The translations under genes and the position numbers were made by a program. Source: UBA1231 sp045123185 (GTDB lineage: Bacteria > Bacillota_I > Bacilli_A > ML615J-28 > CAG-313). Taken from it: 64,000 nucleotides of DNA. Every line of letters begins with the position of its first letter. The first letter of the stretch is position 1. The stretch covers positions 200,105 to 264,104 of the forward strand of contig JBGVIL010000026.1 of the NCBI GenBank assembly GCA_045123185.1, in the 5' to 3' direction. The notes beneath the pieces are model-generated. The model was not told where the DNA came from. It made no database searches and saw only the letters and a program-made list of their open reading frames with translations. Shown here piece after piece: positions 8,401 to 17,917 of this stretch.

Positions 8401-10473
8401 ATGAGTTTTTTAGAGGGATTAAATAAAGACCAAAGAGCAGCAGTAGAAAAAGTAGATGGACCTGTCATAGTTTTTGCTGGAGCAGGAACTGGAAAAACAA
8501 GAACTCTTACAACAAGAATAGCATACATGATAACAGAAAAAGATATTAATCCTAAAAATATCTTAGCAATAACTTTCACCAAAAAAGCGACTAACGAAAT
8601 GCGCGAACGAGTTATGAAGTTATCAGGTATTAATGCTAAGTATGTTACTATTTCTACAATTCATGCTTTATGTGCCAGAATTTTACGTCAAACTATTTCA
8701 AAGATTGGTTACGGCTTAAACTTTGAAATTGTAGATGAAGAAGACGTAAATAAAATTATTGTAGATATATATAAAGATCTTGATATTAGTAAGAAATATT
8801 TTTCACCACGAGCAGCTGCGAATATAATTAGTTCCTACAAAAATGGAATTGGTGAAATCAATGGAATTATCAAAGAAGTTTATGATGCTTATCAAAAAAG
8901 ATTAAAAGAATCAAACCAAGTAGACTTTGATGATTTGCTTGTATTAACTAACGAAATTCTAACAGATTTCCCAGATGTATTAGAATATTTCCAAAACAAA
9001 TATCAATATATTTTAGTTGATGAATTCCAAGATACTAATATAATTCAATATAATATTATTAAATTACTTGCAGCAAAAAATCGTAATTTATTTGTAGTTG
9101 GTGATGATGACCAAAGTATTTATTCATTCAGAGGTGCAAATGTATTAAATATGTACCAGTTCAGTAAAGATTATCCTGAACGTGAATTGATTAAATTAAC
9201 TCAAAATTATCGTTCATCAAATGCAATTTTAAAAGGTTCAAACAATTTAATTAAACATAATAAACATCGTGAAGAAAAAGAATTATTTAGTGATGTTGAA
9301 GGAACACTTCAAGATGTTACTATTCATGATGCATATTATTATGAAGATGAACCAAGATATATTGTTGATGAAATCAAACACTTAGTATCACAAAAGAATT
9401 ATCAATATAAAGATATTGCAATTCTTTATCGTACAAACGTTATTTCTAGAAACATTGAATTAGGTTTAATTGAAGGTGGAATCCCATATCAAGTTTATGG
9501 TGGTTTTGCATTCTTAAAACGTAAAGAAATTAAAGATGTATTAAGTTACTTAAAATATATTGTTGATCCAGAAAACATGTTCCACTTCAGAAGAATAATT
9601 AATTTACCTGCAAGAGGAATTGGCGATAAGACAATTGAAAAATTATTACTTTACAAAAAAGAGGATGAAATATTATTTGACGCTATTGAACGTTTCCATA
9701 ATGAATTCCCATCTACTAAAAGTGAATCTCTTTTAGAGTTTAAAAATCTAATTGTTAAACTACAAGAATTATTTGAAAAACTTCCATTACCTGAGTTTTA
9801 TGATGAAATGTTGTCTTTAACAAACTATAAAGAGACACTTAGAAATGAAGATGATGAAGAAAGTAATCGAATTCAAAATGTTGATGAATTTAAATCAATT
9901 TTAGTACAACTTGAAAGACGTGCTGATTTAGAAGGTATGTCTAACAAAGATAAACTTCAAATTGGTTTTGATGATGTAATTTTAGATGAAACTGTTGGAA
10001 CTAAACAAGATGTAAATGGTGTTGTACTTTCAACAGTACATTCAATTAAAGGATTAGAATTTAGAGCAGTATTTGTAGTAGCATTAGAAGAAGGTATTTT
10101 CCCATCTTTAAAAGAAGATTCAGACATTGAAGAAGAACGTCGTATTGCCTATGTTGCATTTACTAGAGCAAAAGAAAAAATATATTTAACTTGTGTATCA
10201 AGACGTTTAATTTATGGACGTGTTGTACTTAATCAAAAGTCAAGATTTATTACTGAATATGTCGCAAGTCTTGATTGGAAAGAACATTTAGAAGAACAAA
10301 AAGAAATAGAAGATAATACACCAATAAAAGTTGGTGATAAAGTTACTCACTGTAACTTTGGCGATGGTCTTGTAATTAGTGAATCTGGAAGTATTATTCA
10401 AGTTTTATTTGAAAAAGACCACAGCTTTAGAAAGATCTTAAGAGATCATCCATCAATCAAAAAAAGAAAGTAA
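8401..10473 (+). CDS. pcrA: ATP-dependent DNA helicase PcrA/UvrD
   Basis: SF1A 3'-5' helicase for repair, replication restart and plasmid rolling-circle replication. All motifs are seen: Walker A GAGTGKT (27-33), DEFQDTN (II), GDDDQSIYSFRGA (III), LTQNYRSS (IV), STVHSIKGLEF (V) and EERRIAYVAFTRA (VI). The 690 residues are slightly shorter than B. subtilis PcrA (~740). The C-terminal Tudor-like RNA-polymerase-binding segment is present (KVGDKVTHCNFGDG). No strong ribosome site precedes the ATG, which lies six bases after the glnS stop, so translation is probably coupled. pcrA followed by ligA is a conserved order in Firmicutes. Confidence 0.95.
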   Translation: MSFLEGLNKDQRAAVEKVDGPVIVFAGAGTGKTRTLTTRIAYMITEKDINPKNILAITFTKKATNEMRERVMKLSGINAKYVTISTIHALCARILRQTISKIGYGLNFEIVDEEDVNKIIVDIYKDLDISKKYFSPRAAANIISSYKNGIGEINGIIKEVYDAYQKRLKESNQVDFDDLLVLTNEILTDFPDVLEYFQNKYQYILVDEFQDTNIIQYNIIKLLAAKNRNLFVVGDDDQSIYSFRGANVLNMYQFSKDYPERELIKLTQNYRSSNAILKGSNNLIKHNKHREEKELFSDVEGTLQDVTIHDAYYYEDEPRYIVDEIKHLVSQKNYQYKDIAILYRTNVISRNIELGLIEGGIPYQVYGGFAFLKRKEIKDVLSYLKYIVDPENMFHFRRIINLPARGIGDKTIEKLLLYKKEDEILFDAIERFHNEFPSTKSESLLEFKNLIVKLQELFEKLPLPEFYDEMLSLTNYKETLRNEDDEESNRIQNVDEFKSILVQLERRADLEGMSNKDKLQIGFDDVILDETVGTKQDVNGVVLSTVHSIKGLEFRAVFVVALEEGIFPSLKEDSDIEEERRIAYVAFTRAKEKIYLTCVSRRLIYGRVVLNQKSRFITEYVASLDWKEHLEEQKEIEDNTPIKVGDKVTHCNFGDGLVISESGSIIQVLFEKDHSFRKILRDHPSIKKRK

Positions 10474-10485
10474 GAGGAGGCTATC

Positions 10486-12471
10486 ATGGATTATATTAAA
10501 CGAATGAATGAACTTGTTAAATTATTGAAACAATATAACTATGAGTACTATGTTTTAGATAATCCAACAGTATCAGATTTAGAATATGATAGCTTAATGA
10601 AAGAGTTAGAGCGACTTGAAACAATGTATCCTGCGCATGCTCTTCCAGATAGTCCAACTAAAAAAGTTGGTGACTATTTAAAACTCGAACTTGAAGAAAT
10701 AACACATGCTAATCCAATGATGTCTTTAGCAAATGCTTTTAGTTATCAAGAATTAAGAGAGTTTGACGAAAAGATTAAAAGAACTGTTAATCAAAATATT
10801 GAATACACATGTGAATTAAAAATTGATGGTATTGCTTCAACCATTCATTACGAAGATGGTTTGCTAGTTTTAGCTGCCACACGTGGTAATGGAACAGTTG
10901 GTGAAAATATCACTAAAAATGCTTTAACTATTAATTCATTACCTAAAGTATTAACTGAACATATTTCACTTGAAGTAAGAGGTGAAGTATATATGTTAAA
11001 AAGCGTATTTAATGAATTAAATGATAAGAGAAAACTAGAAAACAAATCACTATTTGCTAATCCAAGAAATGCCGCAGGTGGTAGTTTAAGACAATTAGAT
11101 TCTAATATTACTAAAGAAAGAAAACTAGATCAATTTTCTTATACATTAGTAAATCCAGAAAAATATAATATTTATAAACAAAGCGATGTAATGACTTATC
11201 TAAGCGACCTTGGATTTTCAGTAAATCCTCATTTTAGAAAATGCCATAACATTGATGAAGTAATTGAGTATATTGAGGAATATAAAGATAAGAGAAAAGA
11301 ATTACCTTATGAAACTGATGGCATTGTAATTAAGGTTGATGATTTAACTTTATATGATGAAATTGGCTATACAGTCAAAACGCCAAAATGGGCAATTGCT
11401 TATAAGTTTCCTGCAGAAATTGCAGTAACAAAATTAAAAGATATTATCTTTACAGTTGGAAGAACTGGAATGATTACACCAAATGCTGTTTTAGATCCTG
11501 TTTTAATTAGTGGTTCAACTGTATCGCGCGCAACCCTAAATAATGAAGACTTCATTGTTTCAAGAGATATTAGAATTGGCGACTATGTAAAGGTTAGAAA
11601 AGCTGGTGAAATTATTCCTGAAATTGTTGAAGTAGATTTTACTAGAAGAGAAGATGGATTAATTCCATTTAAAATGTTAGAAAAATGTCCTGAATGTGGA
11701 ATGCCTTTGGTTAAAAGAAATAATGAATCTGAACACCATTGCATTAATCCAAATTGTTGTGGTAGAATCTTAGAACAGTTAATTCATTTTTCATCAAGAC
11801 AAGCTATGGATATTGAAGGATTAGGTGAAAAACAAACAGAACTTTTATATCAATTAGGTTATGTTAAAGATGTTTCAGATATTTATCTTTTAAAAAATTA
11901 TTATTATGAATTACTTACTCTTGATGGTTATGGAGACCAAAAGATAAGTAATCTATTTAACGCAATAGAAAAGAGTAAAGATAATACTTTAGATCAATTA
12001 ATCTTTGGACTTGGTATTAAACATGTTGGTCAGAAAGCTTCTAAAAACCTTGCTAAGATTTATCATTCGATTGATGAACTTAAAAACGCAACAGTTGAAG
12101 AATTAATATCAATTGAAGACATTGGTCAAATTATGGCTGAAAGCATCAAAGATTATTTTACAAATCCTAAAAATTTAGAACTAATTGAAAAACTTAAATC
12201 ATATGGTATTAATCCAATTAGCAATTATATTCAAAAAGATAATTTACCACTGGCAGGTCTTACAATTGTGGTAACTGGTACGCTTGAAACTATGTCCCGT
12301 GATGAAGCAAACTCTTTAATTGAAGAAAACGGTGGAAAAGCATCATCTTCAGTTTCTAAAAAAACATCATATGTTTTAGCAGGCCGTGACGCAGGAAGTA
12401 AGCTTACAAAAGCTCAATCTTTAGGCGTTCCTGTAATTAGTGAAAATGAATTTAAAAATATGATTAAATAA
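10486..12471 (+). CDS. ligA: NAD-dependent DNA ligase LigA
   Basis: Seals nicks in DNA using NAD. Domains in order: Ia (1-~70), nucleotidyl transferase with the adenylated Lys112 in LKIDG, OB fold, a four-Cys zinc finger (CPECG, then a CINPNC-type pair), helix-hairpin-helix, and a C-terminal BRCT domain (LPLAGLTIVVTGTLE onward). The length of 661 residues is normal. A GAGGAGG ribosome site lies six bases before ATG. This is the last gene of the 4.6-12.5 kb operon, and a terminator follows. Confidence 0.96.
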   Translation: MDYIKRMNELVKLLKQYNYEYYVLDNPTVSDLEYDSLMKELERLETMYPAHALPDSPTKKVGDYLKLELEEITHANPMMSLANAFSYQELREFDEKIKRTVNQNIEYTCELKIDGIASTIHYEDGLLVLAATRGNGTVGENITKNALTINSLPKVLTEHISLEVRGEVYMLKSVFNELNDKRKLENKSLFANPRNAAGGSLRQLDSNITKERKLDQFSYTLVNPEKYNIYKQSDVMTYLSDLGFSVNPHFRKCHNIDEVIEYIEEYKDKRKELPYETDGIVIKVDDLTLYDEIGYTVKTPKWAIAYKFPAEIAVTKLKDIIFTVGRTGMITPNAVLDPVLISGSTVSRATLNNEDFIVSRDIRIGDYVKVRKAGEIIPEIVEVDFTRREDGLIPFKMLEKCPECGMPLVKRNNESEHHCINPNCCGRILEQLIHFSSRQAMDIEGLGEKQTELLYQLGYVKDVSDIYLLKNYYYELLTLDGYGDQKISNLFNAIEKSKDNTLDQLIFGLGIKHVGQKASKNLAKIYHSIDELKNATVEELISIEDIGQIMAESIKDYFTNPKNLELIEKLKSYGINPISNYIQKDNLPLAGLTIVVTGTLETMSRDEANSLIEENGGKASSSVSKKTSYVLAGRDAGSKLTKAQSLGVPVISENEFKNMIK

Positions 12472-12477
12472 TAAATT

Positions 12478-12508
12478 ACACCCAATTAAATTGGGTGTTT
12501 TTTTTCTT
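12478..12508 (+). terminator. Rho-independent terminator after ligA
   Basis: Stem ACACCCAAT / ATTGGGTGT with loop TAA, then eight or more T. Confidence 0.92.
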
Positions 12509-12540
12509 CTAAAAACTGACAAAATAATATATATAATCAC

Positions 12541-12569
12541 TTGATAAAAATGGTAGAATAGTATATAAT
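12541..12569 (+). promoter_or_regulatory. sigma-A-like promoter of the polyamine operon
   Basis: TTGATA (12541-12546), spacer 17, TATAAT (12564-12569). The surroundings are very AT-rich (TATA repeats at 12528-12582). Confidence 0.85.
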
Positions 12570-12582
12570 ATATAATATATAC

Positions 12583-12601
12583 AGTTTAGTAAAACTAAAC
12601 T
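12583..12601 (+). promoter_or_regulatory. palindromic operator candidate at the start of the pot transcript
   Basis: Perfect inverted repeat AGTTTAGT-AAA-ACTAAACT, 14 bases after the -10 box and 34 bases before the regulator's start codon. A further half-site-like GTTTA occurs at 12606. The position suits autorepression by the XRE-cupin protein encoded next. The protein-site pairing is inference. Confidence 0.55.
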
Positions 12602-12635
12602 AAAAGTTTAATTAAATAACAAAGGAGGTACTAAA

Positions 12636-13169
12636 ATGAGTATCGGTAATAAGATAAAAAATATAAGGAATAGGTGTAATTTAACCCAAAAAGAATTAGC
12701 TGATCGTTGTGAACTAACAAAGGGGTATATATCACAGCTTGAGAATGATCTTACAAGTCCATCAATTAGTACCTTAACTGATATACTAACGGCTCTTGGA
12801 ACTAATTTAAAAGATTTTTTTGATGAAGATGATGAACAACAAATTGTTTTCAAAAAAGATGATTATTTTGAAAAAGATGATGAAGGCAAAAAAATTGTTT
12901 GGTTAGTACCAAATAGTCAAAAGAATGAAATGGAACCAATTCTTTATACTTTGGAAGTCGGAACTGAAACTGATATTGATTATCCACATGAAGGACAAGA
13001 ATTTGGCTATGTAATCGATGGTAAAATTGAAATTAATTATGGTAGTAAGAAAGTTGTATGTAATAAAGGAGAATCTTTTTATTTTACAACAGACAAAAAT
13101 CACTATCTAAAAAATATTGGAAAGAAACAAGCTGTAATTGTATGGGTAAGTAGCCCACCAAATTTTTAA
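12636..13169 (+). CDS. XRE-family regulator with C-terminal cupin domain (PuuR-like)
   Basis: A 177-residue DNA-binding protein. Residues ~5-60 are an HTH_3 domain (NLTQKELADRCELTKGYIS, then SPSISTLTDI). Residues ~105-175 are a small-molecule-binding cupin (PHEGQEFGYVIDGKIEI, then KGESFYF). XRE-cupin proteins of this form regulate polyamine genes (PuuR type), and here the gene heads the potABCD operon, so it probably senses polyamines and controls their uptake. A perfect AAAGGAGGT ribosome site precedes ATG by six bases. The acidic linker FDEDDEQQ separates the domains. Confidence 0.88.
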   Translation: MSIGNKIKNIRNRCNLTQKELADRCELTKGYISQLENDLTSPSISTLTDILTALGTNLKDFFDEDDEQQIVFKKDDYFEKDDEGKKIVWLVPNSQKNEMEPILYTLEVGTETDIDYPHEGQEFGYVIDGKIEINYGSKKVVCNKGESFYFTTDKNHYLKNIGKKQAVIVWVSSPPNF

Positions 13170-13186
13170 GAAAGAGAAATTAAATT

Positions 13187-14719
13187 ATGGAAAATATAAT
13201 TAAAGAACAAAAAAACGAAAAAATTATTGAACTTAAACATGTAAACAAAGAATTTGATGGGACACTTGCTGTTGAGGATTTTACTTTTTATATTAGAAAA
13301 GGTGAATTCGTAACTTTCCTTGGTCCATCAGGATGTGGTAAGACAACAACCCTTAGATTAATTGCTGGATTTGAAATGCCTACAAGTGGTGAGATTTTAC
13401 TTAATGGTAAAGACATTACTAATATTCCACCATATGAAAGACCAGTAAACACAGTATTCCAAAGATATGCATTATTCCCTCATATGGATGTGTATGATAA
13501 TATTGCATTCGGATTAAAGTTAAAGAAGATTAAAACTTATGTTGTTGATAAACACGGAAATAAAAAAGAAAAATATCGTAAATATACGAATGCTGAAATT
13601 GATGAAAAAGTTCGTAAAGCTTTAAAAATCGTAGATTTAGAAGAATTTGAATGGCGTAATGTTACAACACTTAGTGGTGGTCAACAACAAAGAATTGCGA
13701 TTGCAAGAGCTATTGTTAATGAACCAGAGATTTTATTACTAGATGAACCACTTGGTGCACTTGACTTAAAGATGCGTAAAGAAATGCAAGAAGAATTAAA
13801 AGCTATGCATAAAAAACTTGGTATTACATTTATTTATGTAACACATGACCAAGAAGAAGCACTTACAATGTCCGATACAATTGTGGTTATGAAAGATGGT
13901 ATGATTCAACAAATTGGTAAACCAGAAGAAATTTATAATGAACCAAACAATGCGTTTGTTGCAGACTTTATTGGTGAAAGTAATATATATTCAGGAACAA
14001 TTGTTGGCAATAAAAAGGTTCGTTTCTTAAATCACAACTTTGATTGTGTAGATGATTTTGCAATAAATGAAAAAGTTGATGTTGTATTAAGACCAGAAGA
14101 CATTATCTTAGGTGAACAAGATGAAGGAATGGTTAATGGTAAACTTGTATCTAAAACATTTAAAGGTGTTCACTATGAATATGTAATGATGGTTGGTCGA
14201 AGTGAAGTAGTAATTCAATCTACTGATAATATTGATATTAATAAGATTGCTTCATTTAAAATAGATCCTAATAATATTCATATTATGAAGAAAGAATTCG
14301 TTTCTAATAAATATGATGCTTGGATTGATAAAAATAATAAAGTTGTTATTTCGGAAGAAGCATTTGAATGTGATATAACACAATTAATTCCAAATAGTCA
14401 TGTCGATGAAGAAGGATATTTAGTCGATCCACAAGGTGTAAGATATGATTTAACTGATGCAGATGTAACTGCAGAAATTGGGTTAAAAGATATCGAAGTA
14501 ATTGATAACGAAGAAGATGGTGTTGTTAGTGGTGAAATCATTTCTATTATTTATAAAGGTGACCACTATCAAATTATTGTAAGAACTGATGAAGATGAAG
14601 ACTTTGTTATAGATACTGAGTATACTTGGAATGAAAATGACATGGTGAGCTTAAAAGTAAAACCAGAAGACATAAAACTTACTATAAAGGGTGAGGTAAA
14701 GAATTATGTCAAAGATTAG
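13187..14719 (+). CDS. potA: spermidine/putrescine ABC transporter ATP-binding protein, extended form
   Basis: ATPase of the polyamine importer. Walker A is GPSGCGKT (46-53), the signature is LSGGQQQR, and Walker B is ILLLDEP followed by LGALD. Typical PotA has ~370 residues; this one has 510. The extra parts are a charged insertion in the helical domain (KTYVVDKHGNKKEKYRK) and a long C-terminal region with what looks like two TOBE-type segments, the first near residues 260-330 and the second near 430-505, separated by an acidic linker. The second segment could give extra regulation of the ATPase. The gene overlaps potB by 14 bases. Confidence 0.92.
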   Translation: MENIIKEQKNEKIIELKHVNKEFDGTLAVEDFTFYIRKGEFVTFLGPSGCGKTTTLRLIAGFEMPTSGEILLNGKDITNIPPYERPVNTVFQRYALFPHMDVYDNIAFGLKLKKIKTYVVDKHGNKKEKYRKYTNAEIDEKVRKALKIVDLEEFEWRNVTTLSGGQQQRIAIARAIVNEPEILLLDEPLGALDLKMRKEMQEELKAMHKKLGITFIYVTHDQEEALTMSDTIVVMKDGMIQQIGKPEEIYNEPNNAFVADFIGESNIYSGTIVGNKKVRFLNHNFDCVDDFAINEKVDVVLRPEDIILGEQDEGMVNGKLVSKTFKGVHYEYVMMVGRSEVVIQSTDNIDINKIASFKIDPNNIHIMKKEFVSNKYDAWIDKNNKVVISEEAFECDITQLIPNSHVDEEGYLVDPQGVRYDLTDADVTAEIGLKDIEVIDNEEDGVVSGEIISIIYKGDHYQIIVRTDEDEDFVIDTEYTWNENDMVSLKVKPEDIKLTIKGEVKNYVKD

Positions 14720-15518
14720 ATTTTCAAGAAAGTTTTTAGCAATTCCTTATGGAATCTTCTTAATTCTTTTTGTGATTATCCCACTTCTTTTGATTGTATT
14801 CTATGCTGCTACTTATACTGATCCTGTAACTGGTGATGTTAGTTTATCTTTTGAAAATTTTAAAACATTCTTTTCAAATGAATATAACTTTCATACATTT
14901 ATAATTAGTTTAGCAATTGGACTTGGTAATACAATTATTTGTTTAATAATTGGATATCCAATTGCGTATATTTTAGCTAAGAAAGAATTTAATTTCGGTG
15001 GGGTTGTAGGATTACTTTTTGTAATGCCGATGTGGATTAACTTTGTTCTACGTACTGCTGCAACACGTGATTTACTTTATAGTATTGGATTAAGTGGTGG
15101 AGATCATCCATATGTTGCGATTATGATTGGGATGGTTTACAACTACTTACCTTTTGTAATTCTACCACTTTATTCAACAATGTTAAAAATGGATAAGAGT
15201 TTAATTGAAGCATCAATGGACTTAGGTGCAAACAAATTTCAAACATTTGTTAAAACTGTAATTCCAATGACTTTACCTGGTATTATTTCTGCTGCATCAA
15301 TGGTATTTATGCCAACAATGTCATCATATGTTATTAGTGACGTTATGGGTGAAAGACAAGTATCTTTAATTGGTAATACAATTCAATTATACTTTGATCA
15401 AGGATTATGGCATATTGGTAGTTTTGTTGCGTTAATCTTATTAGTAATTATTCTTGGAACAATGTTCTTTACAAGAAACATGGAAAAAGAAGATAATGTT
15501 AGAGGTGGATTATGGTAA
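14706..15518 (+). CDS. potB: spermidine/putrescine ABC transporter permease PotB
   Basis: Inner-membrane permease of 270 residues with about six hydrophobic spans. The ATPase-coupling EAA loop is EASMDLGANKFQTF near residues 162-175, followed by the usual IPMTLPGI. It pairs with PotC to form the channel for polyamine import. It overlaps potA by 14 bases and potC by 7, indicating one coupled operon. Confidence 0.93.
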   Translation: MSKIRFSRKFLAIPYGIFLILFVIIPLLLIVFYAATYTDPVTGDVSLSFENFKTFFSNEYNFHTFIISLAIGLGNTIICLIIGYPIAYILAKKEFNFGGVVGLLFVMPMWINFVLRTAATRDLLYSIGLSGGDHPYVAIMIGMVYNYLPFVILPLYSTMLKMDKSLIEASMDLGANKFQTFVKTVIPMTLPGIISAASMVFMPTMSSYVISDVMGERQVSLIGNTIQLYFDQGLWHIGSFVALILLVIILGTMFFTRNMEKEDNVRGGLW

Positions 15519-16324
15519 AAAAGATTTTTGCTAAAACATTCATTTATTTAATGTTATTATTAATGTATGCTCCAATTATTTTACTAGTAATATTTAGTTT
15601 TGTTGATTTCGAACATATTAGTTTTCAACAATTATTTAATGGTGAAAATATTAACTTAAATCTATACCGTGAATTATTTACAGGTGAAGACGGTGAAACA
15701 GTAATTCAAGCTTTTAAAAATACACTTTTAGTTGCATTCTCATCAGGAATCATTTCAACAATTCTTGGAACACTTGGTGCGATTGGGATTTTCTATAGTG
15801 GAAAGAGAATGCGTAAGAGTTACGAACTTGCTGGGCAAATTCCAGTATTAAATCCTGAAATTATTACTGCATTATCACTTACAATTTTATTTGTATTTGT
15901 TGGAATAGAATTTAATTTTATAACACTTTTAATTGGTCATGTTGTTTTAACAATTCCGTTTGTAGTTTTAAGTGTAATGCCAAAACTAAAACAAATGGAT
16001 AGTAATATCTATGAAGCAGCACTTGACTTAGGTGCTAAACCTAGAAAAGCATTAACTAAAATTATTATTCCACAAATTTTACCTGGTGTTTTATCAGGAT
16101 TTATTCTAGCAATCACATTATCACTTGATGATTACATCATTACAGCATTTACAAGAAACAATTCATTTGTTACTTTAAGTACTTATGTATATGGTGTTAC
16201 AAGCAAAAGAGGTGCGATTCCTCCAACATTAAGAGCACTAACAACAATTATCTTTGTTGCAACCCTAGCGATCTTAGTGGTATACAATATTACTTCTGGT
16301 AAGAAGAAGACTAAGCGAGGGTAA
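15512..16324 (+). CDS. potC: spermidine/putrescine ABC transporter permease PotC
   Basis: Second permease, 270 residues with about six membrane spans. The EAA loop is EAALDLGAKPRKAL followed by IIIPQILPGVLSG, and the conserved SLDDYIITAF comes after. It begins inside the end of potB (7-base overlap) and ends two bases before potD. Confidence 0.93.
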   Translation: MVKKIFAKTFIYLMLLLMYAPIILLVIFSFVDFEHISFQQLFNGENINLNLYRELFTGEDGETVIQAFKNTLLVAFSSGIISTILGTLGAIGIFYSGKRMRKSYELAGQIPVLNPEIITALSLTILFVFVGIEFNFITLLIGHVVLTIPFVVLSVMPKLKQMDSNIYEAALDLGAKPRKALTKIIIPQILPGVLSGFILAITLSLDDYIITAFTRNNSFVTLSTYVYGVTSKRGAIPPTLRALTTIIFVATLAILVVYNITSGKKKTKRG

Positions 16325-16326
16325 AC

Positions 16327-17847
16327 ATGAAAAAATATATATGTTTAATTATGCTTTGCCTAGTTGGATTCTTAACAACTAGTTGTAAAAAAGATGAAAT
16401 AAGAACTATTAAAATATATAATTGGGTTGATTATATTGATGAAACTATACTTGATGAATTTGTTGATTATTATAAAGAATTAACTGGTGAAAATATTAGT
16501 TATGTATATGATACGTTTGAAACAAATGAATCAATGTATAATACTGTTAAGACAGGTAAAACTGATTATGATGTAATTTGTCCATCTGAATATATGATTC
16601 AAAAAATGATTCGTGAAGATATGTTAGAAACATTCGATTTAGAAAACTATGATTTAGATGGATATCAAAAGAATGCGTCATTATATTTACAAAATCTATT
16701 TAAAGATAATAAACTAGATATGTATGCTGCATGTTATATGTGGGGAACACTTGGAATTATTTATAATCCTGATGCTTTAGATGAAGCAGCAGATGGAAAA
16801 GAATATGATTTAAATACTTGGGAAGTTATGAATAACCCATTATTTGAAGGAATTGTTTCTTTGAAAGATAGTGTTCGTGATGCTTACTGTGTTGGCTCAT
16901 TACTTGCTCACAAAGATGAGTTAGAAGTAATTGCAGCTAAATATACAACTAATTCTTCTGAATATCAAAAAGCAGTTCAAGAAATTATTAATAGAACTAC
17001 ACCAAACGCTATCGAAAAAGTTTCTGATGAATTAAGAAACTTAAAAGAAAATATTTATGGTCTTGAAGTAGATAGTGGAAAAGGTGACATCGTAACTGGA
17101 AAGATTGCGATGAATGTTGCATGGAGTGGAGATGCTGTATATTCAATGGATCTTGCTGAAGAAGAAGATACATACTTAGAATATATTATTCCACATGAAG
17201 GTGGTAATGTTTGGTTTGACGGATGGGTAATGCCAAAAGGAGCTGACAAGGAGCTAGCTCAAGCATTTATTAACTTCCTATCTCAACCAGAAATTGCTGC
17301 TAGAAATATGGAGTATATTGGTTATACTTCAGCAATCGCCGGAGATGCAATATTTGAATTAATTGAAGATTGGTATGGAATTACTTCATATCAAACTGAA
17401 ATTGAAGAGTTAACTGAATCTTTAAATGAATTAGAAGGTCTTGAATTAGAAGATGCTAAAAATCAAATTAAAGAATTAGAAAATGAATTAGAATCAATTA
17501 CTGTAGTTCCTCAAGATTTAACATACTTTTTTGAAGGAACTTTAAGTAGTGATAAATTAACTGAAGGACAAGCTATTGTTCAAATTGATGAATCATACAT
17601 TAATAGACAATTTTCAACACAATATCCAAGTAAAGAATGCTTAAATCGTTGTGGTGTTATGCAAGACTTTGGCGATCGAAATGAAGAAGTTTTAGAAATG
17701 TGGATTAATGTAAAAGCTAACAAAGCATCGCCTTGGTTACTTTCATCATTAGTATTATTCGTACTACTTGTAGTTGGATTTATTTTGTATTCTAAACGTT
17801 CTTATTTTGCAAGAATTAGACGCTTTAAAAAATACGAAAAAAAATAA
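16327..17847 (+). CDS. potD: polyamine-binding lipoprotein PotD with coiled-coil insert and C-terminal membrane anchor
   Basis: Substrate-binding protein delivering spermidine/putrescine to PotBC. The lipobox is LTTSC, and the PotD fold begins with KIYNWVDYID. Family residues such as NVAWSGDA and the GWVMPKGA stretch are present. Usual PotD has ~350 residues; this has 506. The extra length is a Glu-rich coiled-coil segment near residues 355-395 (TEIEELTESLNELEG) and a C-terminal hydrophobic span near 480-500 (LLSSLVLFVLLVVGFILY) followed by basic residues. The protein is thus anchored by lipid at one end and by a helix at the other. It is the last gene of the pot operon, with no terminator visible before the next promoter. 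Confidence 0.9.
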   Translation: MKKYICLIMLCLVGFLTTSCKKDEIRTIKIYNWVDYIDETILDEFVDYYKELTGENISYVYDTFETNESMYNTVKTGKTDYDVICPSEYMIQKMIREDMLETFDLENYDLDGYQKNASLYLQNLFKDNKLDMYAACYMWGTLGIIYNPDALDEAADGKEYDLNTWEVMNNPLFEGIVSLKDSVRDAYCVGSLLAHKDELEVIAAKYTTNSSEYQKAVQEIINRTTPNAIEKVSDELRNLKENIYGLEVDSGKGDIVTGKIAMNVAWSGDAVYSMDLAEEEDTYLEYIIPHEGGNVWFDGWVMPKGADKELAQAFINFLSQPEIAARNMEYIGYTSAIAGDAIFELIEDWYGITSYQTEIEELTESLNELEGLELEDAKNQIKELENELESITVVPQDLTYFFEGTLSSDKLTEGQAIVQIDESYINRQFSTQYPSKECLNRCGVMQDFGDRNEEVLEMWINVKANKASPWLLSSLVLFVLLVVGFILYSKRSYFARIRRFKKYEKK

Positions 17848-17861
17848 AACCTTTACATTAG

Positions 17862-17890
17862 TTTACAAGATTTAAAAAGTATGATATAAT
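17862..17890 (+). promoter_or_regulatory. sigma-A-like promoter of the lipoprotein at 17918
   Basis: TTTACA (17862-17867), spacer 17, TATAAT (17885-17890), with TG at the extended -10 position. Confidence 0.85.
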
Positions 17891-17917
17891 ATAATAGATG
17901 AAAAAGGGAGAGGACTT

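Noticed and set aside
12583..12601. Palindrome before the XRE gene as a terminator
   Set aside because: No T run follows, and it lies just after a good promoter.
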